Assembly: GCA_902782305.1 (NCBI GenBank) | Contig: CACZMV010000009.1 | Span: 1-64,000 of the forward strand | Reading direction: 5' to 3' | DNA: 64,000 nucleotides | DNA from: an uncultured Prevotellaceae bacterium | GTDB lineage: Bacteria; Bacteroidota; Bacteroidia; Bacteroidales; Bacteroidaceae | Shown here: in pieces, positions 50,824 to 60,395 of the stretch | Layout of the letters: each line of letters starts with the position of its first letter | Numbering within the stretch: position 1 is the stretch's first letter | Translations under genes and position numbers: made by a program | Notes under the pieces: generated by a model | The model's database searches: none | Told to the model about the DNA's origin: nothing | Seen by the model: only the letters and a program-made list of their open reading frames with translations

Positions 50824-53271
50824 TTACTCAATAGTAAAGCCCATCTTCCTCTTGTTCCACTTGAAATGGGCGACATCACTCTTGGTCACAGACTGACTAC
50901 CTCCTAATCTCACAATACGAAGTTGGGCGATATGAGCAACGGTCTGAGCCAAATGCAATATTGTTCGAAGATTGACGGGTGTCTTTGGGGTTTCACTCGC
51001 CTTGATATTCTCTATATACTTTAATATCTTAGCCTCTGCTGCTGGTTTCATGTCAAGCTGATAATCTCTATTCAATAATGTTATCAGTATCTCAAGCAAC
51101 TCTTCTGGTGTGAAATCATTGAAAATTATCGTATTACCATAAGACGCAATACCATTAAAGGCCAGATTTTGGGCAATGGCATCCTCTTCTGCCTTGATCT
51201 GTCCGAACACAAGTGCTGTTGTCTGTTCAAGTTCACGAAGCCTGTTGATAATCCAAACCCTCAGATGACTCAGATTAAGGTTGTTATCAGTCGGTGCATC
51301 CATATCCAGGAAAAGGAGTCCATCCTTTGCATCCTTGATGGCCTCACCCAACACTTGATAGCCGTCGTTGCCCGTCAGTTCATCAGCATTCACACACACA
51401 GTCTGTCCTCTTTTCAATATACCAAGACCTTGTAGTATCCTGCCAAGAATTTCTGCCACAGTACCCTTTCCTGTGCCTGTCTTGCCTATAAAGTCCCAAC
51501 AAAGGTTTTGAGGAGAGACCTTCAATGTTCCCTGCTTGTGTCTCAGTCTTGAAATGTCCACAAAGTCATGCAACGCTTGTTTCGCATTCTGAAGACTGAT
51601 AAGGTCATCGAGTCTTTCAAGCGATTCCGACAAAATGGTTTCATCTAATTCCTTTGGTTTGAACTCATGAGAGACAACATCCGGTATATCACAAGCCTCA
51701 ATGGTTGTCATTTCCTCAATACTGATGTCTTCACTCGCTTTCGTCAACAATCTGTTGCATAAAGATGGAATAATATGAGTAGTAATTAGACGCGTTATGA
51801 AACGACCATTACCGAAATGCTCATCTTTATGATCATATTCATTGATGATGTATTTGGCCAGTTTCTTTTCAGCCTCCGGAGTTAAATTATAATGCTCCCT
51901 CTCCAGAACTATTTTGCCAATCTGCATCAACTCTTTAGGGGTATAATCATCGAAATGGAAAATATACGGGAACCTGCTCTTCATTCCAGGATTAGCTTCC
52001 AACATTCTGTTCATCTCTTCCGTATAACCGGCAAGTATGACTATCATATCAGCATCGTCCGAGCTAAGAGCGGTAAGCAGCGTTTCTATCACTCGCATTC
52101 CGAAATCTTTCCTGTCAGTCGACTCCACAAAAAGGTTATAAGCCTCATCGATAAACAGCACGCCCCCACTGGCACTTTCTATAGCACTTTTGGTATTCTT
52201 CTCCGTAGCACCTATCCACTCGCTCACCAATTTGGTTCGTTCTGTTTCAACCACGTGTCCTGACGACAATACGCCGATACTATGGTAGATTTCTCCAAGA
52301 CACTTGGCAATTGTTGTCTTTCCCGTACCAGGATTTCCCGTGAACACCATATGCATCGGAGGATTCCTATTATACAAGCCCTTCGATGCCCTGAGGTTGT
52401 TCAGTTTAACAAGAGCTGTATGATCCAGTATCTGCTTTTTCACATTATCCAGACCAATCAGGGATTTCAGTTTGTTAATAGCTACCTCTGTGTCGGGCTG
52501 TTTGATTTCAGGTAAGTCCTCTGGCAGTATCGTAACCAAGTCCATTTGTTCTAATGGTTGGCCTTGCGTCATCACTCTTTCCGATATTCTAGGAACGATT
52601 TCCTTTTCAAACAGTTCCTTTAGAAAAAAGGTATTCCTGAAATTCTTCCCACGCGTCTTATAGGCAAGACTCAAATATTCTTTTAATGCTGTTTCTGCAT
52701 CAGGGTCCAACATGTAGTTTTCACCATTAACATAGTCCACCATGTATTGGAACATTGCCTCTGGATTCAAATCGTCGAAATTGAATATATAGGAAAACAG
52801 ATCCCTTGCCTTATCATGACCTTTCACCAGCTCCAGGAGTTCATTGCGTCTACCTGTCAAGACCACCACCATATTGGTTGTCGAAGCCATTTTATTGCAT
52901 AACTCCTCTATACCTTTCTGATGGGTCACATTTCCACTCATGTTTAACTGTTCAGCATTCTTGATGTGTAACAGTATATTATTGGAACATGCATTCGACA
53001 AGGCTTCGCAGAATCCCGTATTGACATCAAACATGGTTGCAGCATCCTCCATAACACAATTAGTCAATCCAGCAACGTCTGCCATTCTCTGATATATTTC
53101 TTGGACAGCATCACCCTTCCCCACTCCATCATTACCGGTTATTACGTAATGCTGAAGGGTGGTTGTAAACCCTAAGTCACACTTCTGTCTTGCACTCTTA
53201 AACTTAGCCTTATTGTCTAAAACAGACAAGTGCTCCTTAAAATCTTCTGGTGCAAAAGTTATTAGTTCCAT
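50824..53271 (-). CDS. Triple AAA-module ATPase (CbbX/SpoVK-type)
   Basis: 815 residues, first gene of the nine-gene operon. Module 1 has a degenerate P-loop GNDGVGKG (46-53) and no clear Walker B acid. Module 2 is complete: GNPGTGKTT (312-320), GGVLFIDEAYNL (369-380), 'NPGMKSRFPYIFHF' (427-440). Module 3 has GKTGTGKGT (596-604) and a changed Walker B, GLLFLDMDAP (651-660). CbbX-type ATPases, including EccA of type VII secretion and Rubisco activase CbbX, are remodelling motors. Three modules in one chain, only one fully competent, is unusual. Confidence 0.9.
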   Translation of the reverse strand: MELITFAPEDFKEHLSVLDNKAKFKSARQKCDLGFTTTLQHYVITGNDGVGKGDAVQEIYQRMADVAGLTNCVMEDAATMFDVNTGFCEALSNACSNNILLHIKNAEQLNMSGNVTHQKGIEELCNKMASTTNMVVVLTGRRNELLELVKGHDKARDLFSYIFNFDDLNPEAMFQYMVDYVNGENYMLDPDAETALKEYLSLAYKTRGKNFRNTFFLKELFEKEIVPRISERVMTQGQPLEQMDLVTILPEDLPEIKQPDTEVAINKLKSLIGLDNVKKQILDHTALVKLNNLRASKGLYNRNPPMHMVFTGNPGTGKTTIAKCLGEIYHSIGVLSSGHVVETERTKLVSEWIGATEKNTKSAIESASGGVLFIDEAYNLFVESTDRKDFGMRVIETLLTALSSDDADMIVILAGYTEEMNRMLEANPGMKSRFPYIFHFDDYTPKELMQIGKIVLEREHYNLTPEAEKKLAKYIINEYDHKDEHFGNGRFITRLITTHIIPSLCNRLLTKASEDISIEEMTTIEACDIPDVVSHEFKPKELDETILSESLERLDDLISLQNAKQALHDFVDISRLRHKQGTLKVSPQNLCWDFIGKTGTGKGTVAEILGRILQGLGILKRGQTVCVNADELTGNDGYQVLGEAIKDAKDGLLFLDMDAPTDNNLNLSHLRVWIINRLRELEQTTALVFGQIKAEEDAIAQNLAFNGIASYGNTIIFNDFTPEELLEILITLLNRDYQLDMKPAAEAKILKYIENIKASETPKTPVNLRTILHLAQTVAHIAQLRIVRLGGSQSVTKSDVAHFKWNKRKMGFTIE

Positions 53272-53296
53272 CTACATTTATAGTTTTATCATGGTG

Positions 53297-53328
53297 CAAA
53301 GATATAAAATTATTTGCATAATATCAAA
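53297..53328 (-). promoter_or_regulatory. Promoter of the minus-strand island operon
   Basis: Minus-strand TTTG (53328-53325), 20-base spacer, TATCTTTG (53304-53297). The triple-AAA start at 53271 is 25 bases downstream. It overlaps the divergent plus-strand promoter. Confidence 0.8.
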
Positions 53329-53344
53329 AAAAAATGTATTTTTG
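53313..53344 (+). promoter_or_regulatory. Promoter of the plus-strand island operon
   Basis: TTTG at 53313-53316, 20-base spacer, TATTTTTG at 53337-53344. The ATG at 53349 lies four bases after it, so the mRNA is probably leaderless. Its -33 box lies inside the spacer of the opposite promoter. Confidence 0.8.
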
Positions 53345-53348
53345 CAAC

Positions 53349-54437
53349 ATGAATACAAAAATAGATGCCATCCGCCAATATTTAGAAGCCCGCAAAGCTG
53401 TAAGAAACGCAAAGAATCCCAAGGCTTTCTTGCGTCTAGGCAAGCTCTATGCCCAAGGTATTGGTACCAAAGAAAATCATGTACTATCCAACTATTTCTA
53501 CGAGAAGGCTCTTGCCATGGGCTGTAAAGAGGCCGAAAGCCTCATCGATCATGAATACGATACCGGCCAAAGAAGTATTGTACGTGACATCATGACTGCT
53601 ATGGAAAACATTGAAGCTGTAGCACCATACAAAATCGAAAGGCTGAAAAGTCGCCTTGAAAAAGAACGACTTAAGAAGAATTTCGGCAATTTATCGCACA
53701 TTCGGAATCACATACCTTTTTTCTATCCGGATTATAATCAGGAGCAAGGCTATGACGATCTCTTGAACCATCGCGACACCATAGATGCAGACATCTGCTA
53801 TTCTTTATGCACAGCCGACAACTGGTCCGAGGTCAACATTGATGTATTGGAAAGCATGCTACAACAGCTTTACGCCCCTATCATCCAAGATTCAAAACTG
53901 ATGCAGAGCATCGTAAGTAGTGACAATTGCTACTTAATAAGTGACGAGGACGGCGAGTTACGCCAATGTCTGGTTCATCTTAGATCTTCATACAATTCCA
54001 TCTGTAAAAATATCAAAGTCGAGGAACAAGAGATTGCTCAAATAGACGATAGCGCTTGGTATCCCTATTTCAAGGTTTCCCTGATACCTTTATTAAGATT
54101 GCAAGCATTCAGATGTCTATTATCCATCAGAGATATCGATCCTCATATTCATGACTTCATGAATTGTCTGGACAGCGACGAGGAATCTCTGAACGTATGT
54201 GAAGCCGTTCAAGACCAGGATATACAATTGTTCCTTATCTCCTATGTTGAGTTGAACATTGATACCGATTCCATCTTGATTGCTCACCAGAAATTGCTGC
54301 GATTCTATCGGAATCATCATCTTCGTCCACTCGTCCAACAGCTCAATGCTTATATCGAGAGAATGACGGATGCCGGCATTGAGCACCAACTACCGGAATA
54401 CACGGAAGAAAACCTACCAAAAATTGAATTAACATAA
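53349..54437 (+). CDS. Sel1-type repeat protein
   Basis: 362 residues from the ATG at 53349 (MNTKIDAIRQYL). Near the N-terminus is one clear Sel1-like repeat: 'NPKAFLRLGKLYAQGIGTKENHVLSNYFYEKALAMGCKEA'. The rest is helical without membrane segments. Sel1 proteins act as scaffolds for protein contacts. It is first gene of the four-gene operon with the NACHT protein, so it may be the adaptor between sensor and membrane partner. Confidence 0.75.
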   Translation: MNTKIDAIRQYLEARKAVRNAKNPKAFLRLGKLYAQGIGTKENHVLSNYFYEKALAMGCKEAESLIDHEYDTGQRSIVRDIMTAMENIEAVAPYKIERLKSRLEKERLKKNFGNLSHIRNHIPFFYPDYNQEQGYDDLLNHRDTIDADICYSLCTADNWSEVNIDVLESMLQQLYAPIIQDSKLMQSIVSSDNCYLISDEDGELRQCLVHLRSSYNSICKNIKVEEQEIAQIDDSAWYPYFKVSLIPLLRLQAFRCLLSIRDIDPHIHDFMNCLDSDEESLNVCEAVQDQDIQLFLISYVELNIDTDSILIAHQKLLRFYRNHHLRPLVQQLNAYIERMTDAGIEHQLPEYTEENLPKIELT

Positions 54438-54446
54438 GATTATTAT

Positions 54447-56108
54447 ATGAAAGGAAATTATGCTACTACCTACCTAATGATGCCATTTTATTTAAAGAAG
54501 GCATTTAATGGTACTTTACCAGAAAGTTGTTTTTGGATTAGAAAGGATATGACTCTTGAGACTAACACTTTCTTTCCTTACCTACAACAGTTCCTAACAG
54601 ATACTGCCCATAGGACACATGACGAGAAGCAAGTACAACCATACGATTATTATATTTACACTTACGAGAATCACTCAGAATTGTATCGTGCAATCGAGAG
54701 TCATGATTTTTACATTAATCTTAAAGAACAAAATGGGGATAGTAATCGGATTGCAAGGCTCAGGATAGGCAAAGATTATAGCAAAAAAGGCGAAAGAAAT
54801 TCTTTTTCCACCCCAAAACTCATCATCTGTCCTATTGCAGAAGTCGGCATTCTGATATTTTCCATGGAGATACAGTTGCCAACAAGTTCATTGAAGGCAT
54901 TGCTGGATTTAAACTACAAGTTGCGTCATAACAAGCAGGATACCATCCTCCATGTGTCATATGAGAAGCAGTTTGAAAACTTCAATCAGCAACTAAGCGA
55001 TTTTGACAACAAAGGCAGTCTGAAAACAGAAGCCATCAAGCAAGCTTCATTCAACAAAGCCATTAATATCTGGAAGGAACTTTGCGATGATGCTTCTCAT
55101 CTAAGAAAGCTATTTGGCAAAAGCACGATTAAAGCTGACGACGACCAGTTTGGCGACGAATTACTATGCCTTGAAGAGACGCCCTCTGTGCTGAACGTGG
55201 ATTTCCGTTTCAACATGATTCAGGAATTGCTGATGGCAGGACTCGATGGATGGTACGAACGTTTCAATAGCGACATGAATCACCTCTTTACCTTCATCGA
55301 GTTAGAGCATACGGAAGTGACATCAGAATTGCTGGATGACTTTCATCACATCACGACCTGCACCAACAGCAATTACCAAATGTTGAAATTTAGATTTGAA
55401 GAGCAGTGCACACAAACCTTCGAAAATGTCTATGTAGGCTCCTCTGTGGAGGGTGGAGCCATGATGATTGTCAAGCCCATGCCCTCAACAGATTTCTGGA
55501 ACAGCTTTTGGAAAGGACAGTTCGACAAGAGGTATATGTGGTTCTACATCATGGCACTGATGCAAAGACATACCTTGATTCACCAAATCTATAAACTCAC
55601 CAAGATATATACTGGCAACAAAACCTCAGTGAGATTGCTAAGAGAAGAGGTTGACAAGACTTCCAAACTTGGTGTAAACACTTATTTCTCTGTACTCACA
55701 GACCACACGCAACATCATGTGTTTTATGAACATTGTAAAAAGAATCTGAGCATTGACACATTGAGAAGTGAGTTGAGCGAAAAAATGGAAATGCTTAACG
55801 ACAACCTGGAGAGCAAATCGGACAGGATAAAGGAAAGGCAGCAGAGGATATTGGCTATCCTCGTTGCCATATTGACCATTTTCTCCGCCACCAACGACGG
55901 TATGGATGTAGTGTTAAAGAAGTTTGATGAAGGTGCTCAAGCCTTCTATCATTTACACGAAGACGACTGGTTGGTTCGAAACCTGCATGACCTATACCAT
56001 ATAGGAAATGGAGTATGGAGTTTCTACGTCCTCATCTCCGTCATCTGTCTGGGTATCCTCGGCGCCATCTATATGGTTTTTCAGTATATAAAAACTAATA
56101 ACAAATAA
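54447..56108 (+). CDS. Protein with two C-terminal membrane segments (effector candidate)
   Basis: 553 residues. The long N-terminal part is alpha/beta (about 1-180) then helical, including a coiled coil (about 435-466, EKMEMLNDNLESKSDRIKERQQR). It is followed by TM1 (about 468-482, ILAILVAILTIF) and TM2 (about 525-545, SFYVLISVICLGILGAIYMVF) separated by an acidic loop. This is the topology of CorA-like channels and of pore-forming effectors, but the CorA GMN motif is absent (SATNDG at that place). It lies four bases upstream of the NACHT gene, so it could be the membrane-damaging output of that sensor. This is inference. Confidence 0.72.
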   Translation: MKGNYATTYLMMPFYLKKAFNGTLPESCFWIRKDMTLETNTFFPYLQQFLTDTAHRTHDEKQVQPYDYYIYTYENHSELYRAIESHDFYINLKEQNGDSNRIARLRIGKDYSKKGERNSFSTPKLIICPIAEVGILIFSMEIQLPTSSLKALLDLNYKLRHNKQDTILHVSYEKQFENFNQQLSDFDNKGSLKTEAIKQASFNKAINIWKELCDDASHLRKLFGKSTIKADDDQFGDELLCLEETPSVLNVDFRFNMIQELLMAGLDGWYERFNSDMNHLFTFIELEHTEVTSELLDDFHHITTCTNSNYQMLKFRFEEQCTQTFENVYVGSSVEGGAMMIVKPMPSTDFWNSFWKGQFDKRYMWFYIMALMQRHTLIHQIYKLTKIYTGNKTSVRLLREEVDKTSKLGVNTYFSVLTDHTQHHVFYEHCKKNLSIDTLRSELSEKMEMLNDNLESKSDRIKERQQRILAILVAILTIFSATNDGMDVVLKKFDEGAQAFYHLHEDDWLVRNLHDLYHIGNGVWSFYVLISVICLGILGAIYMVFQYIKTNNK

Positions 56109-56111
56109 AAT

Positions 56112-59100
56112 ATGAGAGAACTGGGATATAACAACTTACAAGCCAAACTTAGTGAAGATGATTTCAATGACAATTTGGAAGAAATTAGGCAAGTCAAAAT
56201 CCGATATAAAGATGAAAAGAAAAGTCAGACGAAAGACGACTTTATTGACGGGGACTTTCTCGACGTATTCCAAGGCACAGGAATAACCGAACACCTAAAA
56301 TCTGTATTGGTACTGCTTATCAATCTGATAGAACTTATCAAAAAGGACAAAAGTGAACCCGGATTTTTCAAGAATCTTTTCACTTTTGGTGCTCTGGATT
56401 CCGATGAAACAATAGCCTTGCTACTTAACACAGAATCCTTCCTCAAACGATTAGCGGGCTTTTTATATGAACCTTCTGTCAGGAAAAAGATGGATGATAA
56501 TAATTGGACGCTAGCCAATTTCATTGATTGGGAGCAGGATGGTGACAGGCTCATCAATAGCCAATTAAACGATTTAGTATATGTGTTGAAAGAATACACG
56601 AATACTAATCGTCATGATAGTACCAAGGAAGCCAAGGTGAAATACATCTTTTCAGAAGACAAAGCAACAAGAAAAAAAATTCATAATAGTGTTGTTGCTC
56701 TTGTTCTCATGGTTGTATATTATCATTTCGACGCTATCGACGACCTCCTTCAGAATCCAGACATCATTGCGGACAAGAAGAATTTTTCCATTATGGAGGA
56801 TTATCTTAAAAAACTACAAAAAGACCAGTTGGAGATATTAAATAAGATATATGGAATCAATGAGATAAATGAAATAGGCTTAGATTCAATTGCAGAAGTG
56901 TCATTGAAATCTTTTAGTCATGATAGCAATACTATCGAACAAGAATCCCACATTTTATTAGCTGGAGAATCTGGCACCGGAAAGAGCACATTGCTAGCAG
57001 CAATGGTATATAAAGATATTGTAAGATGGGATAACGACAACAGTTCACCTATTCCTGTAAAAATCGAATTACAGGATTACAGGAAAGAGCACAAAGATAG
57101 TTTCATGGGGTTTATTGTTAACCAAATAGAAAAGGAACTCGACATTCGCAATATAAATATTCACGAATACCTCCGTCAACTCTTTAAAGAAGGCAAGATT
57201 GTCTTATATGTCGATGGTTTGAACGAACTTCCACTCAGTTTGGGTGAATACAGAATTGATGCTATCAAAGGGCTGTTAAGAATTTCTAGAGATTATAAAG
57301 ACTGTCGCTTTATCATCACAAGTCGTATCAAAGACATGGGGCTTGACGAAGAAGATGGAGATGGTGTATATGGACAATTAGTACAGGGTGGTTCTATCGG
57401 ATTGTTTAAGCGCTATGACCTTCAACCTTTTACAAAGGAGCAGATAGGCAGGCAAATAGAAAGCTATCTCAAAGCAAAACATACTGTTCCAAATGAAAAA
57501 GAACAGAAGAAAATAGCCGGATACATCAATAAAAACAAAATAGAGGAACTTGCAAAGAATCCCTTGCAGTTAATCTTGATTTTAAACTACTTTGACAAGA
57601 ATAAGGACACGAATTCACTGGCGGTATCCAATCGTTCACAATTGCTATTCAAACTAACAGAAGACATTACCAAAAATGATAGAATAAAAAACCGAAGCAA
57701 TGACAAACTGAAGAAAATCAACAAGGAAATCAGGAAAATCCTGCTGAAGGTAGCAGAACATCAATTTCAGAAAAGAGACAATCAAGGACTGAAGCTTGAG
57801 GAGATAGAATTGCTGTGTCAAAACATACTTGATCCGTCGATAGACCCTGTATGGACTATAGAGGCTATGCTAGAAATAGCTGATACATTTGGCATAATGG
57901 AGAAAAAGAACAACATCTATAACTTCAGGCACGACTCCTGGCGAGAGCACTTTCAGGCATTTAATATCGTGAAACAACTTCAGACAAGCGACAAGCCTGT
58001 TCTAATACTTCAGGACATCTATCAAGCAACAAACCATTTCAAAGACAGAGAGGCACAAGAACTCTTCCGTCATATTTTTGAGATTGCAGAGATGGTTTTC
58101 TTTGTCGAAAAGCGCAACGCCATCAGAAAAGCCTTAGAAAAAGAGGAAAAATACAAGGACGATATCAAGAAAGAAATCGAAGCAGCTGAGCGCGATGAAG
58201 AATTTCAGGTATACCTAAAAGACAAAGAGCGTTTCATAGATGATTATGGCTTTTCTAATCCCAAAAAGATAGAACAACTTGCAGCAAAAGAAGATAGGAT
58301 TGAAAAACTTCGTCAAGATTTTGATAAAACCAATCCTGATATAGAGAAACAAAGAGAAGATTATCTTCTCAATACGACTGACCAGCGAAGATTGTTGGAG
58401 CAGATTGCTCATCTACTTCTAGAATATGAAAACGGTTTGAAGATTCTTTCCTATGCCACTGCGACAATGGATTCATTCGCTTTGGATAACAACGATGTCA
58501 CCAGCATTATGCCCAAAATCATTGTCGAAAATGAAATCGTCAATAACATGAACATCTATAAGGCAAAACATCCTGAAGGCGACCAATCAATAGACAACTT
58601 GAATCAGGAACTGAAGCCAATATTTGAATGTACCGCTATGTCTGGCAATGAGAAACTGTTGGATTGCCTCATCGGTGACCTATATTGGCTAAATGTTTGG
58701 TTGAACTTATGGACTGTCAATGAGTCGTTGAAATCTATGGAGAATGTTTTGACAGGTGTGCTTATGGCTAAATGCGAAAACCAGCTTGCTCTTTTCTATA
58801 AAATGTTTGATGCTTACAAAGGGATGAATAAGCTTGCAAAGATAAAAATTGCAAATAAGGTGGAACTGATCATGATGCGACTAATTACCCTCATGAACGA
58901 TGGAGACGTCGTTGAGATTATCACAGATTTCTTAAGCAAAAAATACAAAGATCCTATAGACAAGAGACAAAAGAAGAGAATCGGTCCAAAGCTCCTACTT
59001 GGACTAAAAGACATTGATTTAATGTTTAAAATTCTAAATGAAAGAAAAGAACTACAGAAATACAAATTCGAGACTACGGTTCATCTAAAAACATTAGATA

Positions 59101-60395
59101 ACCTACTAAGGCATTTCTCCGATATTCGCATTCAGAAATTCCTGATAGGCTGTCAAGAAAAAGAAGGTTTGATATCAACGCTTCGTCAAGGTGATGAAGA
59201 TCATTTGCTTCTACTTAACTACACCTTTCATCGGATTGGAGTCTTAAACGATGAATCCAAAAAGAGTTTCTTTCAATACCTGAGAGGTAAGAAAGGGCAA
59301 GCAATCATCGCTATGCACCACGAGCTAGTCGACTTGCTAACATTGGAAGAGGCAAAGAAATTCTATAAGTATCAGTTAATTCATTATGATGATGACAACG
59401 GACTCTATAGGACACAATCGGTTAACTACACGCTTTTTAAAAAGGACTTATCTGAGAAAGCGTATGTTTACACAGTTGCTATTCCAAATCCTCAACTTGA
59501 AGACATCGCTTCGTTTGATATTGAGCTATTAACGGGCAACGAAATTGATAAAATCACTATAAAATCAGGTAATTACACCCTTCAAGAGCAAAAATATAAT
59601 AAGAATAAGATATTACTTATTAATTGGAGTAGTGAAGAGTCCCTGAATATCTCATTTGAAGGGAAACTACATTTTATCAAAGCCAATCAGATAGCAATGG
59701 TTTCTTTTGAAAATCTCAGAGATTTAATACGACTCAATCATCCGGAGATGTATCATAGTTCCATTTGCGAACGTTTGATTCGCGAATGCAACAACTATGA
59801 GGATTTTCTTGACATGTTTTATTTCTTCAAGGAAAAGAGTTGCCTTTGGTCGCTTCTATCACGCTTCTCTCAAAAGATTGTGAAGAAATCACAAGCCCAT
59901 ATTTGGGACATAGGAAAGATAGACTATTGTGCAGTCATCAGAAAAGAACCGCATATGACTTACATCTTTTCTCCATTAAAAAGCAAGATTCAAGACATGT
60001 ACACAAATGGTAGCTTTACAACGGTTGATTTCAGAAAAGGAGCTTCTACAACTGCATATGAGTTGGAAGTCGATATTCCATACATGTTACAGGAGAAAAA
60101 TGGATGCTTACGCCCAATCATTGACGAAAAAATAATGAATCTTGAAAACATGTACCTGTTTGGGTTTATCCAAGGTAAAGTAAAACACGAAGAAGATGGT
60201 GACAAAATCATTGTACCCAACCTGCAGATTAAAGTCAATGACAAAGAGCAACCTTTGTCTTTCGATTTCAATAATTCAGACCTAAAGATTGAAGAAAACA
60301 CAAAAGTTCTTTTCTTTCCAACAGTAATCATCGGAAAAGGAAATGACACATACAAAACAAATAGAGTTGAAATTATAACAGACGACACACTATGA
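56112..60395 (+). CDS. NACHT-type STAND NTPase
   Basis: 1427 residues. N-terminal helical domain (1 to about 275) of unknown type, then a NACHT module: Walker A GESGTGKST (285-293), Walker B IVLYVDGLNEL (363-373, the NACHT 'DGxNE' form), sensor CRFIITSR (398-405), and a helical/winged-helix region ('LAKNPLQLILIL', 'FRHDSWREHFQAF'). The about 750-residue C-terminal part is helical, then beta-rich near the end, and should be the sensing part. No TIR, nuclease or protease domain is seen, so the effector may be a neighbour. Bacterial NACHT proteins include NLR-like antiphage sensors. The next gene overlaps by four bases. Confidence 0.87.
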   Translation: MRELGYNNLQAKLSEDDFNDNLEEIRQVKIRYKDEKKSQTKDDFIDGDFLDVFQGTGITEHLKSVLVLLINLIELIKKDKSEPGFFKNLFTFGALDSDETIALLLNTESFLKRLAGFLYEPSVRKKMDDNNWTLANFIDWEQDGDRLINSQLNDLVYVLKEYTNTNRHDSTKEAKVKYIFSEDKATRKKIHNSVVALVLMVVYYHFDAIDDLLQNPDIIADKKNFSIMEDYLKKLQKDQLEILNKIYGINEINEIGLDSIAEVSLKSFSHDSNTIEQESHILLAGESGTGKSTLLAAMVYKDIVRWDNDNSSPIPVKIELQDYRKEHKDSFMGFIVNQIEKELDIRNINIHEYLRQLFKEGKIVLYVDGLNELPLSLGEYRIDAIKGLLRISRDYKDCRFIITSRIKDMGLDEEDGDGVYGQLVQGGSIGLFKRYDLQPFTKEQIGRQIESYLKAKHTVPNEKEQKKIAGYINKNKIEELAKNPLQLILILNYFDKNKDTNSLAVSNRSQLLFKLTEDITKNDRIKNRSNDKLKKINKEIRKILLKVAEHQFQKRDNQGLKLEEIELLCQNILDPSIDPVWTIEAMLEIADTFGIMEKKNNIYNFRHDSWREHFQAFNIVKQLQTSDKPVLILQDIYQATNHFKDREAQELFRHIFEIAEMVFFVEKRNAIRKALEKEEKYKDDIKKEIEAAERDEEFQVYLKDKERFIDDYGFSNPKKIEQLAAKEDRIEKLRQDFDKTNPDIEKQREDYLLNTTDQRRLLEQIAHLLLEYENGLKILSYATATMDSFALDNNDVTSIMPKIIVENEIVNNMNIYKAKHPEGDQSIDNLNQELKPIFECTAMSGNEKLLDCLIGDLYWLNVWLNLWTVNESLKSMENVLTGVLMAKCENQLALFYKMFDAYKGMNKLAKIKIANKVELIMMRLITLMNDGDVVEIITDFLSKKYKDPIDKRQKKRIGPKLLLGLKDIDLMFKILNERKELQKYKFETTVHLKTLDNLLRHFSDIRIQKFLIGCQEKEGLISTLRQGDEDHLLLLNYTFHRIGVLNDESKKSFFQYLRGKKGQAIIAMHHELVDLLTLEEAKKFYKYQLIHYDDDNGLYRTQSVNYTLFKKDLSEKAYVYTVAIPNPQLEDIASFDIELLTGNEIDKITIKSGNYTLQEQKYNKNKILLINWSSEESLNISFEGKLHFIKANQIAMVSFENLRDLIRLNHPEMYHSSICERLIRECNNYEDFLDMFYFFKEKSCLWSLLSRFSQKIVKKSQAHIWDIGKIDYCAVIRKEPHMTYIFSPLKSKIQDMYTNGSFTTVDFRKGASTTAYELEVDIPYMLQEKNGCLRPIIDEKIMNLENMYLFGFIQGKVKHEEDGDKIIVPNLQIKVNDKEQPLSFDFNNSDLKIEENTKVLFFPTVIIGKGNDTYKTNRVEIITDDTL

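Noticed and set aside
54447-56108. CorA magnesium transporter
   Set aside because: Topology fits, but the GMN motif after TM1 is absent and the N-terminal domain is not recognisable as CorA.
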